A DNA stretch of 60,131 nucleotides from QYOJ01 sp964642545. GTDB taxonomy: Bacteria > Bacteroidota > Bacteroidia > Bacteroidales > FEN-979. The translations under genes were made by a program, and so were the position numbers. Each line of letters starts with the position of its first letter. Within the stretch, counting starts at the first letter, position 1. Shown here in pieces: positions 1 through 9,580 of the stretch. The notes under the pieces are model-generated. The model worked only from the letters and a program-made list of their open reading frames with translations, made no database searches and had not been told where the DNA came from. The DNA lies in assembly GCA_964642545.1 (NCBI GenBank), contig CAZXQU010000007.1, forward strand, positions 1-60,131. Reading direction: 5' to 3'.

Positions 1-62
1 AGTTTTAATTGATGAATAACAGATCAAAACGTACAAACACGTCTGATGTCAACCAATGGAAA
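1..62. other. Left-edge noncoding stretch
   Basis: AT-rich sequence downstream of the ExbB-like stop codon. No open frame is seen. In related Bacteroidota an exbD gene commonly follows exbB and would lie just beyond the window edge; that is inference. Confidence 0.4.
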
Positions 63-887
63 TTACTTGGTTGTGGCAGCAAAGGTCTGAACCAGGCTGA
101 ATCCGGCTTCATCAATTTTGTAGGTGAAGTTGTCAATCTTCGTTGAAAAATAGTTATAGAAGATTACAGCCAGCAATGAACCTAAAATACCAAAAGCGGT
201 ATTGATCAAGGCCTCAGAAATACCCGTAGCAAGTGCAAGGGCATCGGGTGCACCAGCAGTTGCCAGAGCGGCAAAAGCACGGATCATCCCAAGTACCGTA
301 CCGAACAAACCGGTTAACACAGAGATCGTTGCAATGGTTGAAAGAATAACGAGATTACGGGAAAGAATAGGCAGCTCAAGGGCAGTAGCCTCTTCAAACT
401 CTTTCTGCAGAGCGACAAGTTTCTGGTCTTTTTCCAGGGTCTTGTCTTCCTTAAGAGATTTATATCTGAGCAATCCGGCTCGCATTACATTGGCTAATGA
501 ACCTCTTTGCTTGTCGCAAGCTTCGATGGCTTCATCAATCTGATTGTCATTCAGATAGTTTTGAAGTGCTTTAACAAATACATTGATACGGCCTTTACCT
601 TTCGCACGACTCAACGTAATGAAGCGCTCAACGGCGAAAATCAACAATACCAGGTTGATAGTAATCAACACCGGCACAACCCATCCGCCTTTAAAAACCA
701 TACCAAGGTAGTTTCCTGGTAAGGGCGCGCCTTCCGGATTTCCGCCTTCGAAGTTGATGGGGTTACCCATGATGAACAGGTAAATCAAAACTGACATAAC
801 CATTGCAAAGATAATTGCACCTGTTGTAAAAATAGACTGTAAAGCGTCACCTAATCCTGCTCCGCCTTGTTTCTTCTTCTTGCTCAT
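63..887 (-). CDS. exbB: MotA/TolQ/ExbB proton channel family protein
   Basis: Inner-membrane proton channel subunit that would energise a TonB-type outer-membrane transport system together with ExbD and TonB. The 274-residue protein has a Lys-rich cytoplasmic N-terminus and hydrophobic helices near residues 20-42, 66-90, 172-200 and 222-250. The last two are the conserved pore pair, with the family's TVLGM stretch between them. It lies downstream of a PstS-like and a TPR gene, a neighbourhood common in Bacteroidota, but a good -33/-7 promoter in the gap suggests separate transcription. ExbD and TonB are not in the window. The exact system served cannot be read from the sequence. Confidence 0.9.
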   Translation of the reverse strand: MSKKKKQGGAGLGDALQSIFTTGAIIFAMVMSVLIYLFIMGNPINFEGGNPEGAPLPGNYLGMVFKGGWVVPVLITINLVLLIFAVERFITLSRAKGKGRINVFVKALQNYLNDNQIDEAIEACDKQRGSLANVMRAGLLRYKSLKEDKTLEKDQKLVALQKEFEEATALELPILSRNLVILSTIATISVLTGLFGTVLGMIRAFAALATAGAPDALALATGISEALINTAFGILGSLLAVIFYNYFSTKIDNFTYKIDEAGFSLVQTFAATTK

Positions 888-949
888 TTTAGAAACATTT
901 AAGTTGATAAATTATTGATTGATTGATTTCTTCTAGTTAAAAGGAACGG

Positions 950-978
950 CAAATTTAAAAAAAAAATTTAGAATGCAA
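950..978 (-). promoter_or_regulatory. Bacteroidetes-type promoter for exbB
   Basis: On the minus strand a -7 box TAAATTTG (950-957) lies 18 bp from a -33 TTG (976-978). This fits the Bacteroidetes primary sigma pattern TTG-N19-TAnnTTTG. It sits in the 96-bp gap between the TPR gene and exbB. Confidence 0.6.
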
Positions 979-983
979 CAAGA

Positions 984-2672
984 TTATTTGACCACCCGCT
1001 TAAGAGCTTCGACCATCTGCTTGGCTTTCTCATTTTTCGGATCAATGGTAAGCACATCGTAGTTAAATTTCAATGATTGCCGTGCTAGATCAAGATCCTT
1101 CTTGTTAAGTACATACTGGTGATAAAAATAATAGGCCATGTAATAGTAGGCCTCAAGACGTTGTTTATGGTACTGCACAGTATCTTCCAATGTAATCGCC
1201 AGAATCTGCTCATAGACAGGTTTTGCAAGTCCTAAGTCACTCTCCGGATCAAGGTTGAAGAGGGTTCTTGCCCACCAGGTAAATCCCGGGACATACGTAG
1301 GTTGTGCCTCGCAGAAGCGTTCAAACATAATAGCAGCACTGGTATAGTCCTGAATGTTATAATAGGCTTTTGCCCAATTGTATACATCCAGAACGTTAGC
1401 TTCATTAATCGAATCCTTCAGAGAATAAATCCGGATGGCATCTTCGTAATCCTTGTACTTGATATAACTCATTGCCACTTCCGAAAGAAGCTCAATCTTT
1501 GCTGTATCCAACTCCCAGGCTTCGTACAATACAATAGCTGCCAATGAGTCCATATTATTCTTGGAGAGTAGTCGTCCATAATAGGTAAAGTCTGTTGGGC
1601 GGATTTTATCCTTGGCTGAGCGTTCAAAGAACTTTTGAACCGCCTTCAGTCCTTCCTCGAACTCCTCATTTTCATATAGGGCGTAAGCACGTGCTCGATA
1701 GAGATCAATGATGGTGGAATCCATTGACATTACTTCACTGATCTCTGTGAGGGCCTCAGGGTAGTCTTGAAGTTCCATCAGGGTATTGATGAACTGAAGC
1801 CGGGCAGGAATGTTGCCTGCCGAAAGTTCTAGAAATTTACGAAACATCTTTTTTGCTTCAGCATACCTCCCCGCCTTATACAGCAAAAAGCCAAGCTCCC
1901 GGTAGGCAGGCGCGAAAGTTGAATCAATTTGAACCCCCTTTTCGTAATAATCAAGCGCCATTTGGTATTGCTTCGCACGCATCCATAGCTGTCCGATCCT
2001 CAAATTTGCCATCGACGAACTGGGATTCAGGCCCTGAACGATATTGTAGTTAGCAATGGCATTCGATCCGTCGTTTAACAGGTAGATATAAGCATCACCC
2101 CTGACAAGATAGATATCAATATCCTTCGAATTTATCTTCTCTGCTTCATTTAGATATTTAAAAATCTGAGCCGTATCTTTCACTTTAGACATCACAAATG
2201 CGTCTGCCATCTTCACTAGCGAATGTGCATGCCTTTCGGGTGTCATCGGAATTTTGTTTTTCCTCGTAGGCAAAAGAGAATAGGCTTTATCGAGATACTG
2301 CTGTGCTTCCGTTGGATTGTTCTTCAGCAATGCTACTTCTGCAAGTCCGGCATAGTTGATTGGATTTGCAGGTTCTTGCTGAACCCCTTTGGTAAACATA
2401 GCCTTGGCCTGATTCGTCATTTCCGGCAACGATGAATTAAGCGTGTCGGCAAAATAGCGCTTCAGATAATTATCCCCATAATAAAAATAGATATCCCCGT
2501 CGGAAGGATTCGCAGTAAGAATAGTGCTGAAGAGGTTATCAGCAGCAATAAACTGCTCACTCCGTGTAAGTTTGATGGCGTCATCAAGGACCTGGGATTG
2601 GGCCGACTGCATGAATGGACCAAAAACCAGGATTAGAGCCAGAATACCATACCTTTTAGCAACAGATGTCAT
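984..2672 (-). CDS. TPR-repeat periplasmic protein
   Basis: A 562-residue protein with an N-terminal signal peptide (hydrophobic residues about 9-26) and mostly helical TPR-like repeats from about residue 30 to the end. Recognisable TPR cores with the AxxxLGxLLYxxGRYxEA pattern occur near residues 250-290. TPR arrays are protein-binding scaffolds; no catalytic motif is visible. It starts 20 bp after the PstS-like gene on the same strand, so the two are probably cotranscribed. In Bacteroidota similar TPR proteins sit next to ExbB/ExbD/TonB genes, but their exact role is not known to me. Confidence 0.8.
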   Translation of the reverse strand: MTSVAKRYGILALILVFGPFMQSAQSQVLDDAIKLTRSEQFIAADNLFSTILTANPSDGDIYFYYGDNYLKRYFADTLNSSLPEMTNQAKAMFTKGVQQEPANPINYAGLAEVALLKNNPTEAQQYLDKAYSLLPTRKNKIPMTPERHAHSLVKMADAFVMSKVKDTAQIFKYLNEAEKINSKDIDIYLVRGDAYIYLLNDGSNAIANYNIVQGLNPSSSMANLRIGQLWMRAKQYQMALDYYEKGVQIDSTFAPAYRELGFLLYKAGRYAEAKKMFRKFLELSAGNIPARLQFINTLMELQDYPEALTEISEVMSMDSTIIDLYRARAYALYENEEFEEGLKAVQKFFERSAKDKIRPTDFTYYGRLLSKNNMDSLAAIVLYEAWELDTAKIELLSEVAMSYIKYKDYEDAIRIYSLKDSINEANVLDVYNWAKAYYNIQDYTSAAIMFERFCEAQPTYVPGFTWWARTLFNLDPESDLGLAKPVYEQILAITLEDTVQYHKQRLEAYYYMAYYFYHQYVLNKKDLDLARQSLKFNYDVLTIDPKNEKAKQMVEALKRVVK

Positions 2673-2692
2673 AGATATTTCTCCTAAATCGT

Positions 2693-3646
2693 TTATTTTT
2701 TGATTTCAACAATTCTGATGGGCTGCGTAGCCGGTACAAGTCCAGAGTGCAGGATAATGAGCTGCCCTTTATCACTGGCAATGAACGCAGAAATCCCGAA
2801 AGCCAAACCGCTGTAAGTTTGCCGGTTAATGCAATAAACCTCACGGATGAATGGATACAGCCCTTCGGCAATATAAGCCTGATAAGGTCGGTAAAAGTTG
2901 GCAGAAAGGTCATTGTCTCCCGGAGAACTAATACCAACAACGTTGATCCTGCTGAGGAAGTCGTTTGATACCGAATCCCGCTTATCGCTGATCCAGTTAA
3001 CACTGATCACTCCCAGTGCACTCTTGTTCCGCTCAACATAATTGATCACCTCTTTGTTTGATTGAACAGCATAACAACAAGCCGGTAAAGAGTCGAGGTT
3101 AAATTTCTCTTTGAAATACCTGGGATTACCTGATTTGTAGTGATCGAATACAACGCTGATATCTCCAAGCTTTGAATCAGGATTGATCTCACTCCATTTT
3201 GTTATCTTCCCAGAGAAAATATCTTCGATCCGATCGTAAGGGATCTTATCATCAGGATTGTCGCTGTTCACAAAGAGTGCAACCGCATCGTATGCCAGTA
3301 GGGTTGTTTTGGGGACGATCTGTTGTGATGTAAGAATCTCATGTTCCCGCTCAGTCAGTTTCCTGTTCACAAAAATCAGGGGCACACTATCGTTCATGAA
3401 ATTTTCAAACACCTCCGCCTCTGTGCCATAAATCGTATCTATTTTCGAATACTTGTAAATCGACTCAAACGTAAAAAGCTCAGAATCCATGAAAAGCCTG
3501 TAGGAATCATCAATAGCTACTTTTCCGGCTCCCCTTGTAGGAGTATCCCTCTGGGTCATCGGATCTCCTCCGCAACCCGTCATAAAAAAAACAGAAATCA
3601 CTCCCACGAAGAGGAGCAGTTTCAGTTTTGACGTGTAATTTATCAT
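2693..3646 (-). CDS. pstS: PstS-like substrate-binding lipoprotein
   Basis: A 317-residue periplasmic binding protein of the phosphate-binding (PBP-like) superfamily. The chosen ATG at 3646 gives a lipoprotein signal with lipobox MTGC (Cys25). An ATG 16 codons upstream (3694) would overlap the -7 box, so it is less likely. The body shows typical PstS segments: DAVALFVN, IFSGKITKW, a GNPRYF region and the C-terminal IREVYCINR block. No PstABC permease genes are nearby. In Bacteroidota such PstS proteins commonly sit with TonB/ExbB genes and may serve outer-membrane energisation or signalling rather than classical ABC uptake; this is inference. The TPR gene follows. Confidence 0.85.
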   Translation of the reverse strand: MINYTSKLKLLLFVGVISVFFMTGCGGDPMTQRDTPTRGAGKVAIDDSYRLFMDSELFTFESIYKYSKIDTIYGTEAEVFENFMNDSVPLIFVNRKLTEREHEILTSQQIVPKTTLLAYDAVALFVNSDNPDDKIPYDRIEDIFSGKITKWSEINPDSKLGDISVVFDHYKSGNPRYFKEKFNLDSLPACCYAVQSNKEVINYVERNKSALGVISVNWISDKRDSVSNDFLSRINVVGISSPGDNDLSANFYRPYQAYIAEGLYPFIREVYCINRQTYSGLAFGISAFIASDKGQLIILHSGLVPATQPIRIVEIKK

Positions 3647-3691
3647 AGGGCCTACGTTGTTTAATACATTGGTATTGATAACAAAGGGAGG

Positions 3692-3699
3692 CAAAGGTA
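3692..3699 (-). promoter_or_regulatory. Candidate -7 box for pstS
   Basis: Minus-strand TACCTTTG matches the Bacteroidetes -7 consensus TAnnTTTG and lies 46 bp upstream of the pstS start. No TTG at -33 is obvious. The box supports the internal ATG start at 3646. Confidence 0.4.
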
Positions 3700-3711
3700 C
3701 TAATATTCTAA

Positions 3712-3918
3712 TTATTCATCGCTATCGTTATCGCCTCTTTTTCTCTTGGTTAACATGCGGAGGATCCGAAAGGTGCCATAGAGATAAAGAAATACAGAGA
3801 AAATTACTCGAAGTTCTATGTTAATGTAAGAAAATGAAGGACTTACAAGGAGATAAGTAGCCAGGAAAAAAAATCCCAACGCAATAAGAATAGTGAAATA
3901 TAGGTTAAATTTTTCCAT
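3712..3918 (-). CDS. Small two-helix membrane protein, hypothetical
   Basis: A 68-residue protein with two hydrophobic helices (about residues 6-28 and 33-52) and a basic then acidic tail (KRKRGDNDSDE). It starts 6 bp after the preceding small gene on the same strand, so it is probably the last gene of the nuo transcript. I do not recognise a named family. Similar tiny membrane proteins are common beside respiratory operons in Bacteroidota, but a role in complex I is only a guess. Confidence 0.55.
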   Translation of the reverse strand: MEKFNLYFTILIALGFFFLATYLLVSPSFSYINIELRVIFSVFLYLYGTFRILRMLTKRKRGDNDSDE

Positions 3919-3924
3919 CTAAGG

Positions 3925-4251
3925 TTAACGAGAAACCTGCCAGTAAGGTATCTCTGAATCAGCTTTATTTTGCTCCCAATAAGCAGCAGTTACCACTTCA
4001 CCATCTTTCCTAAATAATTTTTGCTGATAAACAACAATCGTGGGATTGAAGAGGATATCAGTAATACCAATAACAAATGTATCCAAGGTATTGCCCTCTT
4101 TATCCTTCTCCTGTGCGCTTTTTACTTCCAACCCATTATAGGAGAGGAGATCTGCTAGGAAGTCCACTCGTTCCTTTCCGATACCACTCTCAACGATGGT
4201 ACACCTTACTCCGTCAATCTCTGCTATGCTATGTTTTCCTTTTAATGCCAT
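3925..4251 (-). CDS. Conserved hypothetical protein (108 aa)
   Basis: A soluble 108-residue protein without signal peptide or membrane helix. It has an alpha/beta look (strands at IDGVRCTIVE and DTFVIGITDILFNPTIVVYQQ) and no Cys or recognisable catalytic motif. It begins 23 bp after nuoN and is followed 6 bp later by a small membrane protein, so both may ride on the nuo transcript. The function is unknown. Confidence 0.6.
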   Translation of the reverse strand: MALKGKHSIAEIDGVRCTIVESGIGKERVDFLADLLSYNGLEVKSAQEKDKEGNTLDTFVIGITDILFNPTIVVYQQKLFRKDGEVVTAAYWEQNKADSEIPYWQVSR

Positions 4252-4274
4252 TGTTAGAACATGTTTTCCGGCTC

Positions 4275-5690
4275 CTAATAAATGCCGAAGGTGAATTGAT
4301 TGATGAATTCATAAACAGGGCTATAAAGGCCAATGATGATAAGGCCAGCTATACAGATGGCAAAACCAAGGCGGGAATACCCATCACTTTTAAAATATGC
4401 GATCGGCCGGTCACTCCGGTTCAGGAACATCGCTTTAACAACAAGAAGATAATAATAGAGGGAGACGATCGTGTTTAATACGGCTATCAAGACCAGGATA
4501 TAAAGCCCTTGTTGCGCTGCTGCGGCAAACAGGAAGAATTTTCCAAAGAATCCTGCTACTGGCGGAATCCCGGCCAGTGAAAAGAGCGCCAGCATCATGG
4601 TAAGGCTCAGCATGGGGTTGGTCCTGTAAAGGCCATCGTAATCATTAATCGTCTCTTTCCCCGTTCGGTTGGAAATCACTGATACCACACCAAAGGCTCC
4701 AAGATTCGAAAAAATATAGACCAGAACAAAATAAATCACCGTTGTCATCCCAAGCTGACTCTGCCCAACAATCCCCAGGAAGATAAAGCCTGCCTGAGCG
4801 ATGGAGGAGAATGCAAGGAATCGCTTAAGGTTTTGCTGCCTCATGGCAAACAGGTTACCGATGGTCATGGTGAGGATAGCGGTAATGTAGATCACATCCT
4901 TCCACATGATCGTGATTTTGGAGAAGACGGTATATAATAATATGGTGAATACCATGACAGCTGCGCCTTTGGAGATTACCGAAAGATAGGAGGTGATGTT
5001 AATAGGTGCCCCTTCATAAACATCGGCAGTCCAGAGATGAAATGGTACAATAGAGATTTTGAAAGCCATCCCGGCAAAGAAGAAGATGAATGCCAGTATT
5101 TGAAGAGGAGCTCCGTTTATTCCATTCACCACTTCGTCAAAATATAGCGTACCCACTGTGCCATAGATCATGGAAAGACCATAAAGCAGGATGCCTGAAG
5201 AGAGGGCTGAGGTGAAGATCAGTTTCACCCCGGCTTCAGCCGATTTTTCTTTGAATCGTTCAAAAGCAGCCAATGCAGCTAAAGGAATGGTGGCAAGTTC
5301 CAATCCAATGTAAAACATCAGGAAATCACCCGAAGAGAGCATATACTCCATTCCAATCAGGGTGGATATCAGCAGAATGTAATACTCACTGATCTTTTCC
5401 CGGTTCTCTGCCTTTTTCAACCAATCCACCGACTGCAGGAAAACGATGAATACCCCAATAGTAAGGATGTTTTTCATCAATAGCGTCAGGGGTGTTGTGA
5501 TATACATCCCGCCAAAAAGGCTTCCGGTAGGTCCGGGGATGAATCCCAGGATCATCACTGCACCAAAAAGGATGATGGAGGGCAAAATGATCTTCTGCTT
5601 CCGGTCGGCCGGCAGGAATATCTCAACCACCAATAGAATCACCGTGATCAGCACCAGCAGTAATTCATGTCTCATGATCAGCATCAGCAT
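4275..5690 (-). CDS. nuoN: NADH-quinone oxidoreductase subunit N
   Basis: Antiporter-like proton-pumping subunit of respiratory complex I in the inner membrane. The 471-residue protein is almost entirely hydrophobic, with about 14 helices. It carries the family Glu in the GMEYMLSSGDFLMFYIGLE region, the FHLWTADVYEGAP proton-pathway signature (about residues 217-230) and the AGIPPVAGFFGKFFLF motif. Start ATGs exist at 5690, 5684 and 5675; the last gives a more usual N-terminus (MRHELLLV). It is the last subunit gene of the cluster, 45 bp after nuoM. Confidence 0.95.
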   Translation of the reverse strand: MLMLIMRHELLLVLITVILLVVEIFLPADRKQKIILPSIILFGAVMILGFIPGPTGSLFGGMYITTPLTLLMKNILTIGVFIVFLQSVDWLKKAENREKISEYYILLISTLIGMEYMLSSGDFLMFYIGLELATIPLAALAAFERFKEKSAEAGVKLIFTSALSSGILLYGLSMIYGTVGTLYFDEVVNGINGAPLQILAFIFFFAGMAFKISIVPFHLWTADVYEGAPINITSYLSVISKGAAVMVFTILLYTVFSKITIMWKDVIYITAILTMTIGNLFAMRQQNLKRFLAFSSIAQAGFIFLGIVGQSQLGMTTVIYFVLVYIFSNLGAFGVVSVISNRTGKETINDYDGLYRTNPMLSLTMMLALFSLAGIPPVAGFFGKFFLFAAAAQQGLYILVLIAVLNTIVSLYYYLLVVKAMFLNRSDRPIAYFKSDGYSRLGFAICIAGLIIIGLYSPVYEFINQFTFGIY

Positions 5691-5735
5691 GTCGTCAGAA
5701 TTTTATATAGTCTTCTATTCTTTTTTCTCAATCTG

Positions 5736-7238
5736 TTAATTCATGGAAAGGAGCAGCTTATGGATAACCGGCCCCAATCCGGCTGTAATCATATTTGATA
5801 GCCACAATGGTGCAATACCGATGGCTGTAATACCAAAAATCAATGTTCCCGTGCTTAATCTCTCATACCATTTTGCATCCGTAATTTGTTCATATTCAGG
5901 ATTCGTGATTTTGCCATAAAGCATCATACCTATAACACGCAGAATATATACAGCTGTAGCTACGATGGATGAAGCGGCAATAATAGTTGCCACCCTGTGG
6001 AATATATCGGGATGCTGAAAAGCGCCTACGAAGATGGTCATTTCGGCAACAAAGCCACTAAATCCAGGAAGCCCGAGGGAGGCCAAACCACCAATAACGT
6101 AAGCAACCGCAAGGAATGGCATTACCTTCATCAGGCCACTCATCTCATTGATATAACGTGTATGGGTACGTCCATAAATCATCCCGATCAAGGCAAAGAA
6201 GAGGGCTGTCATGATCCCGTGGGAGATCATCTGCATGATGGCACCATTCATCGCCGTTTCATTGAACATCAGGATAGCGAAGAGTACAAGTGCACAGTGG
6301 CTAACGGAGGAGTAAGCATTGATATATTTCAGGTCTTTCTGCCAGATCGCTCCAAGTGCACCATAGATGACACCGATGGCAGTTAAGATAATGAAAATCC
6401 AGGCTAACTCATGAGCGGCATCCGGGAGGAGGAAAACTGCTACACGATAGCATCCATATCCACCAAGTTTCATAAGCACGCCAGCATGAAGCATCGATAC
6501 GGCAGTTGGCGCCGAGGCATGACCATCGGGCGACCATGTGTGGAAAGGGAAGAGCGCTCCCAGAACCCCGAAACCGATAAAGAGGAAGGGGAAGAAAAAT
6601 AGCTGGGCACTCATGGGGATCTGAACTTTGGCAATCTCCAGGATATCGAATGTAAGTGGCCCGCCGGAGGGATTGGAGTTAAAATAGAGTCCCAGCAATC
6701 CAACCAGAATCAATGCAGAGCCTCCCATCAACATCAGGGTCAGTTTCATTGCACTGTATTGGCGCGGACCGCTTCCCCAGATGCCGATTAGCAGGTACAT
6801 CGGGATCACTGCGATCTCATAGAAGAGGAACATGGTAAAAAGATCGAGGGAGATGAAAAATCCAAATACACCACCCGAAAGCAAAATCAGGGAGATGAAA
6901 AATTCCCGGGGCAGGTCAGTTATTTCCCATGAAGCAAAAATTCCGGCAAAAATAACGATAGAGGTGAGTCCGATCATGGCGACCGAAACCCCGTCGACAC
7001 CAATAAAAAAGTGGATGTTGAGGGTCTCATACCAGACGTAATTGCTTGCAAAGAGGATCTCCGCTGTGTTTCCGGCATTCCGTTCGGCAAGGTACCAGAT
7101 GATAATAATCGCTGAAACGATCAGCTGGAATGTCATCCCGATAGCAGAAATAACACGTACATGTTTGTTATCCCTGGAGAATAGAATCCCTATAATGGTC
7201 AGGATCGGAATAATGATCAGTAACAGAAGTATATTCAT
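5736..7238 (-). CDS. nuoM: NADH-quinone oxidoreductase subunit M
   Basis: Second antiporter-like proton pump of complex I, 500 residues and about 14 membrane helices. Visible signatures are the LFYEIAVIPMYLLIGIWG helix with the conserved Glu, FHTWSPDGHASAPTAVSMLHAG with the conserved Lys following, and GLPGFSGFVAEMTIF. Length is normal for the family. It lies 14 bp after nuoL and 45 bp before nuoN. Confidence 0.95.
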   Translation of the reverse strand: MNILLLLIIIPILTIIGILFSRDNKHVRVISAIGMTFQLIVSAIIIIWYLAERNAGNTAEILFASNYVWYETLNIHFFIGVDGVSVAMIGLTSIVIFAGIFASWEITDLPREFFISLILLSGGVFGFFISLDLFTMFLFYEIAVIPMYLLIGIWGSGPRQYSAMKLTLMLMGGSALILVGLLGLYFNSNPSGGPLTFDILEIAKVQIPMSAQLFFFPFLFIGFGVLGALFPFHTWSPDGHASAPTAVSMLHAGVLMKLGGYGCYRVAVFLLPDAAHELAWIFIILTAIGVIYGALGAIWQKDLKYINAYSSVSHCALVLFAILMFNETAMNGAIMQMISHGIMTALFFALIGMIYGRTHTRYINEMSGLMKVMPFLAVAYVIGGLASLGLPGFSGFVAEMTIFVGAFQHPDIFHRVATIIAASSIVATAVYILRVIGMMLYGKITNPEYEQITDAKWYERLSTGTLIFGITAIGIAPLWLSNMITAGLGPVIHKLLLSMN

Positions 7239-7252
7239 TCTTCAGCTGTTTA

Positions 7253-9175
7253 TTAGGTCCATAAATAGATGAATACCAAGGATAAGAGAATCACTCCGGA
7301 GACAAACACCATGGCGTATTGCTGTAGTTGCCCGGATTGGAATCCCTTGATCTTGTCAGATGCCTGATTTGTTACGTATGAGATGCCGTTCATGGATCCG
7401 TCTACGATGTGGCGGTCGAACCATGCAATCGGTCTAGATATATTGTTGAAGATAATCTTATGGGTTATAAACAGGTATAGCTCATCGATGTAAAATTTAT
7501 GATATGCCACTGTGTAAAATCCACGTAAGGAACGAGTGATCTTCGCCGGAATATCTGTTGGTTTGAGATACATTACGTAAGCGACGCCTATTCCAATGAT
7601 CGCGATAACAATGGAAGGGATTGCGATGATCCATTCAGTATGAAGATCTAACAGAGCCCTGTCGGAAGTAACAAGTTGCGAAAATGGGATAAATCCAGCG
7701 AACATGGCTCCAAAAGCGAGGAAAATCAGTGGGAGTGTCATCGATAGGGGTGCTTCGTGCGGGGGATGATGGTAATCCTGCTTCTTCCCCCAGAAGATTC
7801 CGAAGTAGAGCCGGAACATGTAGAAAGCTGTCAGGCCGGCAACGATATACTCAATGGCGAAAAGAGCCGTATCATGATGGTATGCGGCAACCAGAATCTC
7901 ATCCTTGCTGTAAAAACCTGCAAAGGGTGGAATCCCGGCAATGGCAAAGCAGGCGATGAGGAAGGTGATATGTGTGATTGGCAGAAATTTTCTGAGTCCG
8001 CCCATGTCGTACATATAGTTGCTGTGTACGGCATGAATGATAGCTCCTGCACAGAGGAAGAGCAATGCTTTGAAGAAGGCGTGAGTAAAAAGGTGGAACA
8101 TAGAAGCCATATATCCAAGACCTTCATGTCCTCCCATACCCGAAACACCCAGAGCGCACATCATATATCCGATCTGGGACATGGTGGAGTAAGCGAGTAC
8201 CCGTTTGATGTCGTGTTGCGTACAAGCGATAATCGCTGCAAACAGAGAAGAGAAAGCTCCCACCCAGGCAACGAGTTGCAAGGCGATAGGAACGGAGATA
8301 TAGATGGGGAACAAACGGGCAACAAGGAATACACCAGCTACAACCATCGTAGCAGCATGAATCAATGCCGAAACCGGTGTTGGGCCTTCCATGGCATCGG
8401 GCAACCAGATGTGGAGTGGGAACATGGCTGATTTTCCAGCCCCACCCATAAAGATCAGCATCATCGCCCAGGTCATTACCGACAAGCCGATAAAGGTAGC
8501 AGCGGGGGGAGTGCCAATTGCAGGACCCGTTGGGCTGGTCAGTGTCAGAAAATCAAATGTTCCGGTATAGTATGAAAGAAGCAGGATTCCGATAAGAAAT
8601 CCAAGGTCGGCAAAGCGGGTAACAATGAAGGCTTTTTTGGAAGCGGCTACTGCCGAAGGCCTTTCGTAATAGAATCCTATCAATAGGTAAGATGAAACAC
8701 CAACGAGCTCCCAGAAGATATACATCTGGAAAATGTTTGTGGCAACCACCAGTCCCAGCATGGCAAACGTGAATAGAGAGAGGAAGGAATAGAACCGCAT
8801 AAAGCCCTTTTCACCTTTCAAATATCCTGTAGAGTAGATGTGAGCCATCAGGGATACAGAGGTAACAACGATAAGCATCATCACAGAGATAGGATCAATC
8901 AATACGCCCATATCTATATGGAGTGTGTCAGTAAACCTTAGCCAAAGAGTGTTGTACCCTATGATCTGCTGATATACCCCATCGACCTTTCCAACATCAA
9001 AGAAGTATTTGTATGCCGTAAATATGGAAAGGGCCCAGGCAGTGAAAAGACCAGCTGATCCCACAATACCGGAGACGATGGGCTTGAACTTATTACCCCA
9101 GAAACCGATCAGGATAAAGAGAAAGAACGGTATCAAGAGGATCCAGATGGTGTACGAAAAATCAAACTCAATCAT
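7253..9175 (-). CDS. nuoL: NADH-quinone oxidoreductase subunit L
   Basis: Distal antiporter-like subunit of complex I with the C-terminal lateral helix that runs along the membrane arm. The 640-residue protein has about 16 helices. It contains IFWELVGVSSYLLIGFYYER, PLHIWLPDAMEGPTPVSALIHAATMV and AGIPPFAGFYSKDEIL, all diagnostic for NuoL. It is separated from nuoK by a 69-bp gap filled with a 7-bp tandem array and from nuoM by 14 bp. Confidence 0.96.
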   Translation of the reverse strand: MIEFDFSYTIWILLIPFFLFILIGFWGNKFKPIVSGIVGSAGLFTAWALSIFTAYKYFFDVGKVDGVYQQIIGYNTLWLRFTDTLHIDMGVLIDPISVMMLIVVTSVSLMAHIYSTGYLKGEKGFMRFYSFLSLFTFAMLGLVVATNIFQMYIFWELVGVSSYLLIGFYYERPSAVAASKKAFIVTRFADLGFLIGILLLSYYTGTFDFLTLTSPTGPAIGTPPAATFIGLSVMTWAMMLIFMGGAGKSAMFPLHIWLPDAMEGPTPVSALIHAATMVVAGVFLVARLFPIYISVPIALQLVAWVGAFSSLFAAIIACTQHDIKRVLAYSTMSQIGYMMCALGVSGMGGHEGLGYMASMFHLFTHAFFKALLFLCAGAIIHAVHSNYMYDMGGLRKFLPITHITFLIACFAIAGIPPFAGFYSKDEILVAAYHHDTALFAIEYIVAGLTAFYMFRLYFGIFWGKKQDYHHPPHEAPLSMTLPLIFLAFGAMFAGFIPFSQLVTSDRALLDLHTEWIIAIPSIVIAIIGIGVAYVMYLKPTDIPAKITRSLRGFYTVAYHKFYIDELYLFITHKIIFNNISRPIAWFDRHIVDGSMNGISYVTNQASDKIKGFQSGQLQQYAMVFVSGVILLSLVFIYLWT

Positions 9176-9184
9176 ACCTTTATC

Positions 9185-9247
9185 AATTAGGAATTAGGAA
9201 TTAGGAATAATATACGTCTTACATCTCACGTCTTACGTCTTACATTA
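9185..9247. repeat. Heptad array between nuoK and nuoL
   Basis: Nine consecutive 7-bp units in one phase: three AATTAGG, one AATAATA, then units of the form YACRTCT, ending in TACATTA. The last unit contains the nuoK stop codon (TTA at 9245-9247 on the plus strand). The unit sequence changes along the array but the 7-bp phase is kept. Confidence 0.8.
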
Positions 9248-9562
9248 GTACTTCATCTCATTCATCTTTTCTACGTCAATATTCGAAATGCGACGGTAGA
9301 TGTTGATGATGATTGCAATCGCTACGGAAGCTTCGGCAGCTGCCACGGCAATAATGAAGATGGTGAAAAACATCCCCTCCATGTGATCCGGATAGAGGAT
9401 TTTATTGAATGCCACAAAGTTGATACACACCGAATTGAGGATAAGCTCTATCGACATGAGCATCGTGATCAGGTTTTTTCTCACCAGGAACCCGTACACC
9501 CCCACGAAAAACATGATGGTGCTGAGGACTAAAAACCAGGATAATGGAACTCCTTCAAACAT
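9245..9562 (-). CDS. nuoK: NADH-quinone oxidoreductase subunit K
   Basis: Small three-helix membrane subunit of complex I (105 residues) that forms part of the proton path. The conserved Glu pair is present in MLMSIELILNSVCINFVAF and the AVAAAEASVAIAIIINIYR block. Start ATG at 9562, 18 bp after nuoJ. The stop codon lies inside a 7-bp repeat array. Confidence 0.95.
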   Translation of the reverse strand: MFEGVPLSWFLVLSTIMFFVGVYGFLVRKNLITMLMSIELILNSVCINFVAFNKILYPDHMEGMFFTIFIIAVAAAEASVAIAIIINIYRRISNIDVEKMNEMKY

Positions 9563-9580
9563 ATGATAGTTCTTTAACTG

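Noticed and set aside
7757..8431. 224-codon plus-strand open frame
   Set aside because: It is antisense to nuoL, rich in Gln/Glu/His/Arg from reversed hydrophobic codons, and has no recognisable domain; nuoL is certain on the other strand.
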